A DNA stretch of 64,000 nucleotides from Arthrobacter zhangbolii (GTDB taxonomy: Bacteria; Actinomycetota; Actinomycetes; Actinomycetales; Micrococcaceae), in assembly GCF_022869865.1 (NCBI RefSeq), contig NZ_CP094984.1, forward strand, positions 2,852,001-2,916,000, in the 5' to 3' direction. A program made the translations under genes and the position numbers. Positions 9,202-17,844 of this stretch are shown here, in pieces. A model generated the notes under the pieces. That model did no database searches, was not told where the DNA came from, and worked only from the letters and a program-made list of their open reading frames with translations. How positions within the stretch are numbered: the stretch's first letter is position 1; the number at the start of each line of letters is the position of its first letter.

Positions 9202-9630
9202 ATGAGTGAAATTTTCCTGGATCGATTCCGCGCCTTGGTCCCCAAGTACCTTGAGGACAACTGGCGCGAGGAAGACGGCATCCCCGAGCCGGAGCTCGAT
9301 GCGATGCTGGCTGAGCACGATTTCCGTATCCCGCTGGTCCTGCGTGAGTTCTACCTGGCGCTGGGCGGTTGCGAAGACCTGATGGAGGCCTTCCACTTCT
9401 TCTGGGATCCGGATGAGCTCGAAATTGAAGACGGCTACCTGCTTTTCCTCGAGGACGAGGATGAGAAGTTTGTCTGGGGTATCCGCGAGGACCAGCTGGA
9501 TGTGCCGGATCCGATTGTGTGGCGCCGCAACAATGCCCGCGGCGACTGGCAAAGCGAGGAAGGCACGCTCAGCGAGTACGTGCTGGACATGTTCGAGTGG
9601 ATTTTCGAAGAGGATGAGGACGAGGACTGA
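9202..9630 (+). CDS. SMI1/KNR4 (SUKH)-like acidic protein
   Basis: This 142-residue, very acidic protein (C-terminus FEEDEDED) has the SMI1/KNR4 signature of IPEPELDAMLAEHDFRIPLVLREFYLALGG near residues 30-60, followed by a beta-rich part ending in W. A GGAG ribosome site precedes the ATG. SUKH proteins are often immunity proteins of polymorphic toxins, but no toxin is adjacent. It is followed after 7 nt by the HIT gene, suggesting co-transcription. Confidence 0.65.
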   Translation: MSEIFLDRFRALVPKYLEDNWREEDGIPEPELDAMLAEHDFRIPLVLREFYLALGGCEDLMEAFHFFWDPDELEIEDGYLLFLEDEDEKFVWGIREDQLDVPDPIVWRRNNARGDWQSEEGTLSEYVLDMFEWIFEEDEDED

Positions 9631-9637
9631 GCATTCG

Positions 9638-10123
9638 ATGAGGGAAGCGAGTGAAACCGTCTGGAAGAGCCACGCTCCGCAGGGCTATGAATGCCCGTTC
9701 TGCGATCTCGCGTCCGGAGAGTTTCGCTTCGCCGGGAACCTCTGCGAGCCCGGAGACCTGATCTATTCGGATGACCTGGTGCTCGCCTTCATTGCATCCC
9801 ACGGCTTCGATCCGGAGCCGGGCCACGTGCTGGTCACGCCGCGGGCCCACTATGAACTGCTCTACGAACTGCCCGACGACGTCGCCGCCCGGATCATGGT
9901 GGTGACGCGGGATATGGCAGTGGCGATCAAGAAGGCGTGGTCCCCCGATGGCGTAACCACCCGCCAGCACAACGAGCCGGCGGGCAGCCAGCATGTCTGG
10001 CACTACCACCAGCACATCCTGCCGCGCTGGACCGATGACGGGCTCTACTTCACGCCAAAACGGCCCATCGTGCCGCCGGCGGTGCGTGCCCGCAAGGCCG
10101 CTGAACTGCGCGCCGTCCTCTAA
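9638..10123 (+). CDS. HIT-family nucleotide hydrolase/transferase
   Basis: The protein has 161 residues from ATG 9638, 7 nt after the SMI1/KNR4 gene. It contains CPFCDLASGE, DDLVLAFI, GHVLVTPRAHYE and the histidine triad segment QHVWHYHQHILPRW near residue 120, where the catalytic histidine lies. HIT proteins hydrolyse or transfer nucleoside phosphates (AMP-lysine, Ap4A or similar). The exact substrate is unknown. Its stop overlaps by 4 nt with the stop of the opposing gene. Confidence 0.85.
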   Translation: MREASETVWKSHAPQGYECPFCDLASGEFRFAGNLCEPGDLIYSDDLVLAFIASHGFDPEPGHVLVTPRAHYELLYELPDDVAARIMVVTRDMAVAIKKAWSPDGVTTRQHNEPAGSQHVWHYHQHILPRWTDDGLYFTPKRPIVPPAVRARKAAELRAVL

Positions 10124-11094
10124 CCGCGGGGCAGCCCGGGCTCCAGCTCCTTGCTCCAGGCATGTGCGTGGAGGCCGAGTACTGCTTCCTCCGTGGGGGA
10201 AATACCAAAGCGGTTGAACAGCTGCCGGCTCTGGTACACGGCCAGGAACTGCGCACTGCGGCTGATCCGTGCCCTGTCCGCCCGGTACAAATAGGTATCG
10301 ATGGCACGGGCCCACCGCTTGCGCCAGGCGTCCACGGACGGCTCCGAGGCGATCGCGGCCATCTGCCGGTGTGCCGGGACAATCCGGGGAACCGTCCGGG
10401 CCTTCAGAGCAATCCGTGCACGTTCCGCCAGGGGACCAAAGGACACGGTGCAGCTGTTCAGGTGGGTGGTCCAGTAGTAGCCCCAGCTCGGAGCCCGGCG
10501 GTCCGGCCAGAGGGAGGACCGCGGTCCGTGCATCATGGCGTGCGCGGTGTCGAAAAGCAGCAGCGCGGCGAACGGTGAACGGGAATCGACAGTGGTAAAG
10601 CGGCCGAGCGCCCACGCACCAAGGTCGGAGGAAAGCTCCTCCACATCACAGGTCAGGGCGATGCCTTCCGGGCCGCCGAACAGTGCCAGCGCCTCTTCGA
10701 CGGCAGGCGACGCCGGTTCGGCCCGGCGGGGCGGATACGCACCGGCATTCTGCTCCGAGATCCGCACCTCGCCCAGCTCCGGTGCGCACTGCGCGGCAAG
10801 CGCCTGGGCGAAGGGCTTCAGCCGGCCGGCAACGCCGTTACGGACCAGGAAATGCACCTGGACGTGCGGGGAGACATTGTCGAGGCACCGGTAGAAGCAG
10901 CGTTCCGCCCCCCACACCCGGGCCTGGCCGATCAGCGGCGTGACGATCTGCCGCACCACGGCATCGCAGATCTCCGGACGAACCGGCTGCACCGTGAGCA
11001 CCCACCACAGGGTATGTTCCGTACCGGTTGGCACGGCCGCGCCGCCCGTATGTCCGTTCGATGCTTTCCGGTGCGTCGACATAATCTGGGACAT
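10120..11094 (-). CDS. Stand-alone SpaB_C-like (lantibiotic dehydratase C-terminal / thiopeptide-type) protein
   Basis: The protein has 324 residues. The start is set by GGAGGGGG 5 nt upstream of ATG 11094; a longer frame to 11169 has no such site. The N-terminus (LWWVLTVQP, then AERCFYRCLDNVSPHVQVHFLV) and the middle (FGGPEGIALTCDVEELSSDLGAWAL) follow the SpaB_C/thiopeptide-type biosynthesis pattern (PF14028), where a binding protein element meets FxRYxxxxPHLRLR and YGG-E-F-SS. In known systems this domain eliminates glutamate from glutamylated Ser/Thr or supports tRNA-dependent peptide extension. No precursor peptide, dehydratase or transporter is next to it. Assignment is by pattern only. 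Confidence 0.5.
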   Translation of the reverse strand: MSQIMSTHRKASNGHTGGAAVPTGTEHTLWWVLTVQPVRPEICDAVVRQIVTPLIGQARVWGAERCFYRCLDNVSPHVQVHFLVRNGVAGRLKPFAQALAAQCAPELGEVRISEQNAGAYPPRRAEPASPAVEEALALFGGPEGIALTCDVEELSSDLGAWALGRFTTVDSRSPFAALLLFDTAHAMMHGPRSSLWPDRRAPSWGYYWTTHLNSCTVSFGPLAERARIALKARTVPRIVPAHRQMAAIASEPSVDAWRKRWARAIDTYLYRADRARISRSAQFLAVYQSRQLFNRFGISPTEEAVLGLHAHAWSKELEPGLPRG

Positions 11095-11249
11095 TTTGTT
11101 CCCCCTCCGGATTTCAGCCACGCCTCCCATAGGTGCCGAGAATCGCACGGAACGCGGAAAACCAGCCATTGCGGCGGAAAAATACCCCCTAATCGGGGAT
11201 AACGGTTGCCAGAAACTGCGGGAGGGACTAAGCGGCAGACGCCGGGAAG

Positions 11250-12305
11250 CTACACCTCGCGGTTAACCACGGCCCGTGCGAAGGATGCCAGGGCTTCCTT
11301 CACCACGGAGTCAGGCAGCGGGGCGAGAGCCTGCACGGCTTCCTCAGACCAGCCCCGGGCAACGGCCCAGGCTTCGTCCGTGACCGGGCTGGCCCGCAGC
11401 GCAGCAACGGCTTCGGCCAGCGCCTCATCCGAGGACAGGTCCCGTTCCACCAGTTCCAGCACGGCGGCGGCGTCCGCGTCCCCGCCGGCAGCCGCGCGGC
11501 GCAGCAGCAGGACCGGCAACGTCGGTACCCCTTCGCGCAGGTCGGTACCGGGCGTCTTGCCGGACTTTTCCTGCAGCCCGGTCACGTCAATAACGTCGTC
11601 CGCGAGCTGGAAGGCAATACCTACCTTCTCGCCGTATTCGACCATGATGTCGATGACGTCCTGGCCGGCTCCGGAGAACAGGGCACCAAACTGGCCCGAG
11701 GCGGCAATCAGCGAACCGGTTTTGTCTGCGATGACGGAGAGGTAGTGCTCCAACGGGTCCTGGCCCTCGGCCGGACCCACGGTTTCATGCAGCTGGCCCA
11801 GGCACAGCCGCTCGAAGGTGCGTGCCTGGATGGCCAGTGCCGGACCGCCAAGAGCCGAGACCAGGCTCGAAGCCCGGGCGAAGATCAGGTCTCCGGTCAG
11901 CACGGCCACTGAGTTGCCCCAGATCTCATGCGCCGTCGGTGCACCGCGGCGGTAGGGCGCCTCATCCATCACATCGTCGTGGTACAGCGTGGCCAGGTGC
12001 GTCAGTTCCACGACAACAGCGGACTGAATGACCTTCTCCCCGGCTTCCTCCGGGCCAAGATGGGAGGCCAGCAGCGTCAGGAGCGGGCGGATACGTTTAC
12101 CGCCGGCCTCCACCAGATGCCGCGACGTGGTGTCGGCAAAGGGATCGGAGTTGGCAACGGCCTCGCGCAGCTGCACCTCAACCTGCTCCAGGGACGAGAC
12201 CATGGACGGGCCAAGCCTGGGGTCCTCTGCCAGCACGGCGAACCCCGGAGGCAGTACGAAAGTGCTTGACCCGGCGTCCGGGCTGGTGTTGGTGGATTCA
12301 GTCAC
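11250..12305 (-). CDS. Polyprenyl diphosphate synthase (menaquinone side chain)
   Basis: This 351-residue trans-prenyltransferase begins at GTG 12305. The first Asp-rich motif is in LYHDDVMDEAPYRRG and the second in QLADDVIDV; the conserved GGKRIRPLL is also present. It extends allylic diphosphates with IPP, probably to supply the menaquinone tail. It follows menG and menJ on the same strand, 49 nt after the menJ stop. The same trio (ubiE/menG, menJ, grcC1) occurs together in Mycobacterium tuberculosis. A TAGTCT 6 nt before the GTG suggests an extra leaderless promoter. Chain length cannot be read with certainty. Confidence 0.9.
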   Translation of the reverse strand: MTESTNTSPDAGSSTFVLPPGFAVLAEDPRLGPSMVSSLEQVEVQLREAVANSDPFADTTSRHLVEAGGKRIRPLLTLLASHLGPEEAGEKVIQSAVVVELTHLATLYHDDVMDEAPYRRGAPTAHEIWGNSVAVLTGDLIFARASSLVSALGGPALAIQARTFERLCLGQLHETVGPAEGQDPLEHYLSVIADKTGSLIAASGQFGALFSGAGQDVIDIMVEYGEKVGIAFQLADDVIDVTGLQEKSGKTPGTDLREGVPTLPVLLLRRAAAGGDADAAAVLELVERDLSSDEALAEAVAALRASPVTDEAWAVARGWSEEAVQALAPLPDSVVKEALASFARAVVNREV

Positions 12306-12311
12306 TGTTCA

Positions 12312-12317
12312 AGACTA
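12312..12317 (-). promoter_or_regulatory. Possible leaderless promoter (-10) of the polyprenyl synthase gene
   Basis: On the minus strand TAGTCT precedes the GTG start by 6 nt. A TTGCCC about 19 nt further upstream is a weak -35 candidate. It would allow expression independent of menG-menJ. Confidence 0.35.
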
Positions 12318-12354
12318 ACTATTTGTCGGAACGGGTGGGCAAACGGCATCGTCG

Positions 12355-13683
12355 TCATGCGTGCGGCGGGGATTTCCGGGAGCTTACCGGTGTCCCCTGG
12401 TTGCTTGCCGCCGGGACCAGCATTTCCAGTAAGGCAATCACTCTATCCTCAATACCCTTGGAGTTCCGGTCCGTCAGGTTGGCCAGCATGCGCACAACAA
12501 ACCGCATCAGCACGGGAATGGGCATTCCGGTGCGCAGTGCCAGCTTCATTACGGCCGGGCGTCCGATCATGGCGGCGAAAATGCGGCCCAGGGTGAAGTG
12601 GCTGCCCCACTCCCCGCGCACCTGCTCCGCGTAGGCCTGCAGCTCGACGTCGAACGCTGCCTGCGCGGAGAGCAGCCCCGGCCTGAGCGCGGCGCCGGCA
12701 CCTTCAATGATGTGTTCGGCGGCGAACCGTGCCGATTCCATGGCGTAGGAGATTCCCTCGCCATTGAAGGGGCTGACCATGCCTCCGGCATCACCAAGCA
12801 GCAGCAGGCCGGGTGAATAGTGCGGGGTGCGGTTGAAGCCCATCGGCAGCGCTGCACCGCGGATTTCGCCTACCTGGTTTTCGGGAGTGAAGCCCCATTC
12901 GGCGGGCATGCCCGCGGTCCAGTCGCGCAGCACCTTCCGGTAGTCCAGCTTGCCGAATTCCTTGGAGGAGTTCAGGATGCCCAGGCCCACGTTGGAGGTG
13001 CCGTCCCCCACGCCGAAGACCCAGCCGTAACCGGGCAGCGGGTTTCCGGACGCGTCGGGAAGCTCGAGCCAGCCTTCCATCCACTCATCGTTGGTGCGGG
13101 GGCTTTCGAAATACGTGCGGACGGCCACGCCCATGGGGCGGTCGTCGCGCTTTTCAATGCCGAGGCTCAGAGCGGTGCGGGTGGAGTTGCCGTCCGCAGC
13201 GAGCACGACGTCGGCCAGGAACGTCCGCTGGTCACCGGTCCGGCGCCCGTTTTCGTCCAGGATGTTGGCGACGACGCCTTCCACCCGGCCGTCGGCAGCC
13301 CGGAGTGCGGAGACCACGGTGTGGCGCTCGAGGATCTTTGCTCCGGCGGCCTGGGCATGGCGGGCCAGCGCTTCATCGAAGCCCAGCCGGGTGCGGATCA
13401 AGCCGTAGTCGGGGAAGTCCGAAAGCACGGGCCAGGGCAGTTCCAGTGTCCGGCCGCCGGCAATCAGGCGCAGCCCCTTGTTCCGGCGCCAGCCCTCGGA
13501 TTCATCGTGCGGCAGGCCCAGCAGCTGGACCTCACGCACGGCCCGGGGTGTGAGCCCGTCGCCGCAGACCTTTTCGCGGGGGAAAGCGGTTTTCTCCAGG
13601 ACGGTGACATCCACGCCCGCCGAGGCGAGGTAGTAGGCGGCAGTGGAACCCGCGGGACCGGCTCCGACAATGAGGACCTTCAC
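12355..13683 (-). CDS. menJ: Geranylgeranyl reductase-family FAD enzyme, menaquinone reductase MenJ-like
   Basis: The protein has 442 residues from GTG 13683. The start is chosen because it places the Rossmann motif VLIVGAGPAGSTAAYYLASAG at the N-terminus and follows a GGGAGG site; the upstream open frame is antisense-like. The second FAD motif LLLGDAGGMVSPFNGEGISYAMESA lies near residue 285. This family saturates prenyl double bonds, and in mycobacteria MenJ reduces one isoprene unit of menaquinone. It starts 8 nt after menG and is followed by the polyprenyl synthase, the same order as in M. tuberculosis. Confidence 0.8.
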   Translation of the reverse strand: MKVLIVGAGPAGSTAAYYLASAGVDVTVLEKTAFPREKVCGDGLTPRAVREVQLLGLPHDESEGWRRNKGLRLIAGGRTLELPWPVLSDFPDYGLIRTRLGFDEALARHAQAAGAKILERHTVVSALRAADGRVEGVVANILDENGRRTGDQRTFLADVVLAADGNSTRTALSLGIEKRDDRPMGVAVRTYFESPRTNDEWMEGWLELPDASGNPLPGYGWVFGVGDGTSNVGLGILNSSKEFGKLDYRKVLRDWTAGMPAEWGFTPENQVGEIRGAALPMGFNRTPHYSPGLLLLGDAGGMVSPFNGEGISYAMESARFAAEHIIEGAGAALRPGLLSAQAAFDVELQAYAEQVRGEWGSHFTLGRIFAAMIGRPAVMKLALRTGMPIPVLMRFVVRMLANLTDRNSKGIEDRVIALLEMLVPAASNQGTPVSSRKSPPHA

Positions 13684-13691
13684 GCTGCCGG

Positions 13692-14390
13692 TTACCTCCC
13701 GGGCTTTACGGCGCGGTGAACGGCAACAATGCCGCCGGTCAGGTTCCGGTAGGCCACATCGGACCATCCGGTCTCGGCAATCCAGGCTGCGAGGCTGTCC
13801 TGGTTCGGCCAGGCACGGATGGATTCGGCCAGGTAGACATATGCGTCAGGGTTGGACGCCACCTTGCGGGCGATGGGGGGAAGGGCGCGCATCAGGTACT
13901 CGGTGTACATGGTTCGCCACACCGGAATCACCGGCGAGGAGAACTCGGCAATGACCAGCCGTCCGCCGGGCTTGGTCACCCGGAGCATCTCGGCCAGCGC
14001 CTTCTTCGGCTCGTTGACGTTGCGCAGGCCAAAGGAAATGGTGGAGGCATCGAAGGAGTTGTCGGCGAACGGCAGGTTCGTGGCGTCACCGGCAACAAAA
14101 TCGATGTCCGGCCGGCGGCGTTTGCCCACCTTAAGCATTCCGAGGGAGAAGTCGCACGCCACGACGTCGATGCCCGCGTCGGCATAGGGCTCACTGGAGG
14201 TACCCGTACCGGCGGCCAGGTCCAGGACCCGCTGTCCGGGAACGGCCCCTACGGCGTCCACCACGATGCGGCGCCAACGGCGTGTCTGCCCCAGGGACAG
14301 CACGTCATTAACGACGTCGTATTTAGGTGCCACGTCATCAAACATGGCAGCAACTTCATCCGGGCGTTTTTCCAACGATGCGCGGTTCAC
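13692..14390 (-). CDS. menG: Demethylmenaquinone methyltransferase
   Basis: This 232-residue SAM-dependent methyltransferase of the UbiE/MenG family starts at GTG 14390. It shows [26 protein letters not shown], the SAM-binding [30 protein letters not shown] and the [15 protein letters not shown] motif. It methylates demethylmenaquinone in the last step of menaquinone synthesis. It is divergent from menF across 120 bp and is followed by menJ and the polyprenyl synthase. A CATTGT/ACAATG inverted repeat lies just upstream. Confidence 0.93.
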   Translation of the reverse strand: MNRASLEKRPDEVAAMFDDVAPKYDVVNDVLSLGQTRRWRRIVVDAVGAVPGQRVLDLAAGTGTSSEPYADAGIDVVACDFSLGMLKVGKRRRPDIDFVAGDATNLPFADNSFDASTISFGLRNVNEPKKALAEMLRVTKPGGRLVIAEFSSPVIPVWRTMYTEYLMRALPPIARKVASNPDAYVYLAESIRAWPNQDSLAAWIAETGWSDVAYRNLTGGIVAVHRAVKPGR

Positions 14391-14395
14391 CCAGT

Positions 14396-14412
14396 CATTG
14401 TCTCAAACAATG
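14396..14412. promoter_or_regulatory. Inverted repeat in the menG/menF divergent promoter region
   Basis: CATTGT (14396-14401) and ACAATG (14407-14412) form a 6-bp inverted repeat with a 5-nt spacer, starting 5 nt upstream of the menG start codon. It could be an operator or a small hairpin in the divergent region. No regulator is known from the sequence. Confidence 0.3.
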
Positions 14413-14510
14413 CAGTTGCGGCCGAACCGGCCCCCGTCCTGTCGTGTTGCTCTCAGGTTGAGGCGTGTGGTGGCGGGCCCGTGCCGGGGGCGGAGTAGTG
14501 TGGAATCACT

Positions 14511-15860
14511 ATGACCACCCTGCGTTCTGTAACAGTGCCGGTCGGTGAGCGATCCGCCACCATCGGCCTCTTGGAGTATCTGGTTCTTGATGAACAACTG
14601 TGCTGGATCCGGCGGCAGGAGGGATTGGTGGGCTTCGGCGAAGCAGCCCGCTTCACCTCCAGCGGTCCGGAGCGTTTCGCCCTCGCACAGCAGTGGTGGC
14701 GTGCCGCCCTGGCCGGAGCCGACGTCGAGAATCCCCTCACCCAGCCCGGCACCGGACTGGTTGCCTTCGGTTCCTTTGCCTTCTCCAAGCGGTCGCCCTT
14801 TGAATCCCGCCTGGTGATTCCGGAGATTGTGGTGGGCCTGCGCGACGGCGAGGCATGGGTGACCTATACAACCTCCGATCCCGAGGCAGAGGTCACGGCC
14901 GAAACAGCCGTGGACACCCTCGCCCGCTATCTGGATGATCTGCCGCTGTACCGCCAGAGCGACCCCGCGGACCGGATCCTGCCCGGGATGCTCAGCGAAT
15001 CGGAATGGAAGAATGCGGTGGCACGCTCGGTGGCCCACATTGCCGCCGGGGACCTGAGCAAGATTGTGCTGGCCCGGGACATCGCCGTGGAACTCGGCAG
15101 TCCGCTGGTCGCTTCCCAGGTGCTGCGCGAGCTGGCCGTCCGGTACCGCGACTGCTGGACCTACTCCGTTGACGGCCTGATTGGTTCCACACCCGAGATG
15201 CTGATCCGGGTGGAAAGCGGCACGGCCGAAGCGCGCGTCCTGGCCGGCACCCTGGACCGCGCCACGGCACCGGACGACGAGCCCGACTACGCCAAGCGGG
15301 TGCTCGCCGGGTCCGCGAAACAGCAGCATGAGCACCAGATCGCCATCGATTCGCTGACCCGTGCCCTGGAACCGTTCACCTCCTCCATGACCTCGCATTC
15401 GGAGCCCTTTGTCCTGGAACTGCCCAACGTCTGGCATCTGGCCTCCGATGTCAGAGCTGAGCTTGCGGCGGATGAAACCGGAGCGGTCCCCACGCCGCTG
15501 ACCCTCATCGAGGCGCTTCATCCCACTGCCGCTGTCTGCGGCTTCCCGACCAGCGTGGCAGGCGAACTTATCAGTGAGCTTGAACACATGGACCGCGGCC
15601 CTTATGCCGGTCCGGTGGGCTGGATGGATGGCGCCGGAAACGGGGAATGGGGCATTGCCCTGCGCGGCGCAGTGGTTGAAACCCCTACTGAAGTGCGGCT
15701 TTATGCAGGCTGCGGGATCGTCGCCGGATCCAATCCTGCCGCGGAACTAGAGGAAACCTGGAGCAAATTCCGGCCCATGCTGGAGGCCCTGGGATTGGAC
15801 CGGCCCCGCGCGGTTCCGCGCCGCCCGTCAGAGTTTGCCTCTGCGCCCGCCGCATCCTGA
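14511..15860 (+). CDS. menF: Isochorismate synthase
   Basis: This 449-residue enzyme of the MenF/EntC/DhbC chorismate-binding family converts chorismate to isochorismate, the first committed step of menaquinone synthesis. The C-terminal half has KIVLARDIAVE, IGSTPEMLIRVESG, AGTLDR, PTAAVCGFPT, DRGPYAGPVGWMDG and AGCGIVAGSNPAAELEETWSKFRPML, covering the Mg- and chorismate-binding residues. It is divergent from menG. menD is 3.6 kb further on, separated by the amino-acid ABC operon. Confidence 0.92.
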   Translation: MTTLRSVTVPVGERSATIGLLEYLVLDEQLCWIRRQEGLVGFGEAARFTSSGPERFALAQQWWRAALAGADVENPLTQPGTGLVAFGSFAFSKRSPFESRLVIPEIVVGLRDGEAWVTYTTSDPEAEVTAETAVDTLARYLDDLPLYRQSDPADRILPGMLSESEWKNAVARSVAHIAAGDLSKIVLARDIAVELGSPLVASQVLRELAVRYRDCWTYSVDGLIGSTPEMLIRVESGTAEARVLAGTLDRATAPDDEPDYAKRVLAGSAKQQHEHQIAIDSLTRALEPFTSSMTSHSEPFVLELPNVWHLASDVRAELAADETGAVPTPLTLIEALHPTAAVCGFPTSVAGELISELEHMDRGPYAGPVGWMDGAGNGEWGIALRGAVVETPTEVRLYAGCGIVAGSNPAAELEETWSKFRPMLEALGLDRPRAVPRRPSEFASAPAAS

Positions 15861-16046
15861 CGAGCCGGTCAGCAGTGCCGCTGAGTGCCACTGCATAGCC
15901 GTTTGGTCCTTTGCATAAATTTACATTAGGTAGAATAGAAACTCGGAAGCGGGTTGGGGCCCGTTTCTGTTAGCTGCCGCCTGGAGACAGATTGGTTTCC
16001 GCCTGCGGCCGAACCCTTTCCTACCGACCTAAGGTTCTGAATCGCC

Positions 16047-16829
16047 ATGCTCCATAAAGCCCGCACCGCCGTTGTCGCCGCCCTGGCCGCCGGCGCGCTG
16101 TCCCTGACCGCCTGCGGCGGGGGAACCGATGCCGATGAATCCGGTCTGGCACTGGTCAATGACGGCACCCTCACCGTCTGCTCCAACATCCCCTTTGAAC
16201 CGTTCGAATACGTAGTGGACGGCGAGTTCACCGGCTTCGACGTCGAACTCACCCGCGAAATCGCCACGGGGATGGGACTCGAGCACGAAATGCAGAACGT
16301 CGGCTTTGACGGCCTGCAGAGCGGCACCGTACTGGCAGCACGCCAGTGCGACATGATTGCCGCGGCCATGACCGTGACGGATGAACGTGCCGAAAAGCTC
16401 GCCTTCTCCGACCCGTACTACGATTCCCTGCAGTCCATCCTGGCCCCCGCCGGTTCCTCCATCGCCTCCCTGGCCGACCTGGACGGCAAGAAGATTGGTG
16501 TCCAGCAGGGCACCACCGGTGAGAGCTACGCCCGGGACAACGCCCCTGAGGGTGCAGAGATCATGTCCTTCCAGACCGACGCGGAACTCTTCCAGTCCCT
16601 GCAGGCCGGCGGCATCGACGCCGTGCTGCAGGACCTGCCGGTCAACCAGGACCACACCGAGGACGGCAAGTACGCCGTCACCGCCACCTTCGAAACCGGC
16701 GAGGTATACGCCTTCGCCATGAAGAAGGACAGCAGCACCGAACTGGCCGCCAAGGTGAACGAACAGCTTGCCAGCCTGCGGGAGAACGGTAAGTACCAGG
16801 AGCTCTACGACAAGTACTTCACGGAGTAG
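16047..16829 (+). CDS. Polar amino-acid ABC transporter substrate-binding lipoprotein (first copy)
   Basis: This 260-residue extracellular solute-binding protein of family 3 has a lipoprotein signal peptide ending in LTAC (Cys near 25). The mature domain shows TLTVCSNIPFEPFEY, FTGFDVELTREIA, QCDMIAAAMTVTDERAEKLAFSDPYYDS and LDGKKIGVQQGTTGESY, typical of binding proteins for polar amino acids. The gene is followed by a clear paralogue, then permease and ATPase genes. The 186-bp upstream gap has an AT-rich stretch near 15910-15940 that probably holds the promoter. Confidence 0.9.
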   Translation: MLHKARTAVVAALAAGALSLTACGGGTDADESGLALVNDGTLTVCSNIPFEPFEYVVDGEFTGFDVELTREIATGMGLEHEMQNVGFDGLQSGTVLAARQCDMIAAAMTVTDERAEKLAFSDPYYDSLQSILAPAGSSIASLADLDGKKIGVQQGTTGESYARDNAPEGAEIMSFQTDAELFQSLQAGGIDAVLQDLPVNQDHTEDGKYAVTATFETGEVYAFAMKKDSSTELAAKVNEQLASLRENGKYQELYDKYFTE

Positions 16830-16928
16830 CACCCGCACCGAGGGCAGGCACCTTTGCGGCGGGCAGCGGACATGTTACCGAAATATGCGGTGCGTACGCT
16901 CTAGACTGCATCCCAATACCAGTAAAGG

Positions 16929-16957
16929 GTGAGCCGGGTCACAACGACCCGGCTCAC
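16929..16957 (+). promoter_or_regulatory. Hairpin in the leader between the two binding-protein genes
   Basis: A perfect 12-bp stem (GTGAGCCGGGTC with GACCCGGCTCAC) with a 5-nt loop ends 26 nt before the ATG of the second binding protein. It has no U-tract, so it is more likely an RNA-stability or processing element than a full terminator, although attenuation is possible. Confidence 0.5.
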
Positions 16958-16983
16958 ACCGTCCGACGTAAGGTTGTAAAACA

Positions 16984-17772
16984 ATGCCGCACAAAGCCCG
17001 TACCGCCGCCTTTGCCTTCCTGGCCATCGGCGCACTTTCGCTGACCGCTTGCGGCGGCGACGATTCCGCCGCCTCTGACGATGCAGGCTCAGAATTCAAT
17101 CTGGTCTCCGAAGGGACCCTGACGGTCTGCTCCGACATCCCGTACGTGCCGTTCGAGTACGAAGAGAACGGTGAATACACCGGCTTCGACATGGACATCG
17201 TCAAGGAGATTGCCTCGGGGCTAGGCCTGGAACTTGCGGTCCAGGATGCCGGCTTCGAGGGCATTGCCAGCGGCACGGTGCTGGCGGCAAACCAGTGCGA
17301 CCTTTCGGCCAGTGCCATCACCATCACGGAGGAACGCCAGGAAGCCATGGGCTTCGCCGAGCCGTACTACGACTCCCTGCAGTCGCTGCTGGTCCCCGTT
17401 GATTCGGATATCAAGAGCATTGAGGACCTGGACGGCAAGAAGCTCGGCGTCCAGGGCAATACCACCGGCGAGACCTATGCCCGGGACAATGCCACCGGCG
17501 CGGAGATCTTCGCCTACCCGAGCGATGCCGAACTGTTCCCGGCCATCCAGTCCGGCAACGTTGACGCCGTGCTTCAGGACCTGCCGGTTAACATTGGACA
17601 CACCGAAGACGGCGATTTCACGATCGCCGAGGAATACGAGACCGACGAGTCCTACGGCTTCGCCATGGACAAGGACAACACCGCACTCGTCTCCGCCGTC
17701 AACGAGCAGCTCACTGAGATGCGGGACAACGGCAAGTACCAGGAGATCTACGACAAGTACTTCACCGAATAA
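16984..17772 (+). CDS. Polar amino-acid ABC transporter substrate-binding lipoprotein (second copy)
   Basis: This 262-residue family 3 solute-binding lipoprotein has a lipobox LTAC near residues 22-25. It is clearly paralogous to the preceding gene: the two share signal peptide pattern (xHKARTA...GALSLTACGG), TLTVCS-IP, PYYDSLQS, LDGKK-GVQ, DAVLQDLPVN-HTEDG and the identical end YDKYFTE. They differ around the ligand pocket (AAAMTVTDE against ASAITITEE), so ligand preference may differ. A strong hairpin follows its stop codon before the permease gene. Confidence 0.9.
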   Translation: MPHKARTAAFAFLAIGALSLTACGGDDSAASDDAGSEFNLVSEGTLTVCSDIPYVPFEYEENGEYTGFDMDIVKEIASGLGLELAVQDAGFEGIASGTVLAANQCDLSASAITITEERQEAMGFAEPYYDSLQSLLVPVDSDIKSIEDLDGKKLGVQGNTTGETYARDNATGAEIFAYPSDAELFPAIQSGNVDAVLQDLPVNIGHTEDGDFTIAEEYETDESYGFAMDKDNTALVSAVNEQLTEMRDNGKYQEIYDKYFTE

Positions 17773-17787
17773 CGCCTAGACAATCGA

Positions 17788-17824
17788 GTCGTCCCGGGCC
17801 GGGTGCCCGGGACGACCCCTTTTC
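17788..17824 (+). terminator. Intercistronic terminator/attenuator hairpin after the second binding protein
   Basis: GTCGTCCCGGG (17788-17798) pairs perfectly with CCCGGGACGAC (17806-17816) around a 7-nt loop, followed by CCCTTTTC. It lies between the binding protein stop and the permease start at 17845. It looks like a partial terminator that would leave more binding-protein than permease message. Confidence 0.7.
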
Positions 17825-17844
17825 TTCCCCCGGAAGGCCCCATT

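Noticed and set aside
9202-9630. Toxin-immunity locus based on the SMI1/KNR4 protein
   Set aside because: No toxin, secretion or repeat protein is adjacent; SUKH proteins also occur in housekeeping settings.
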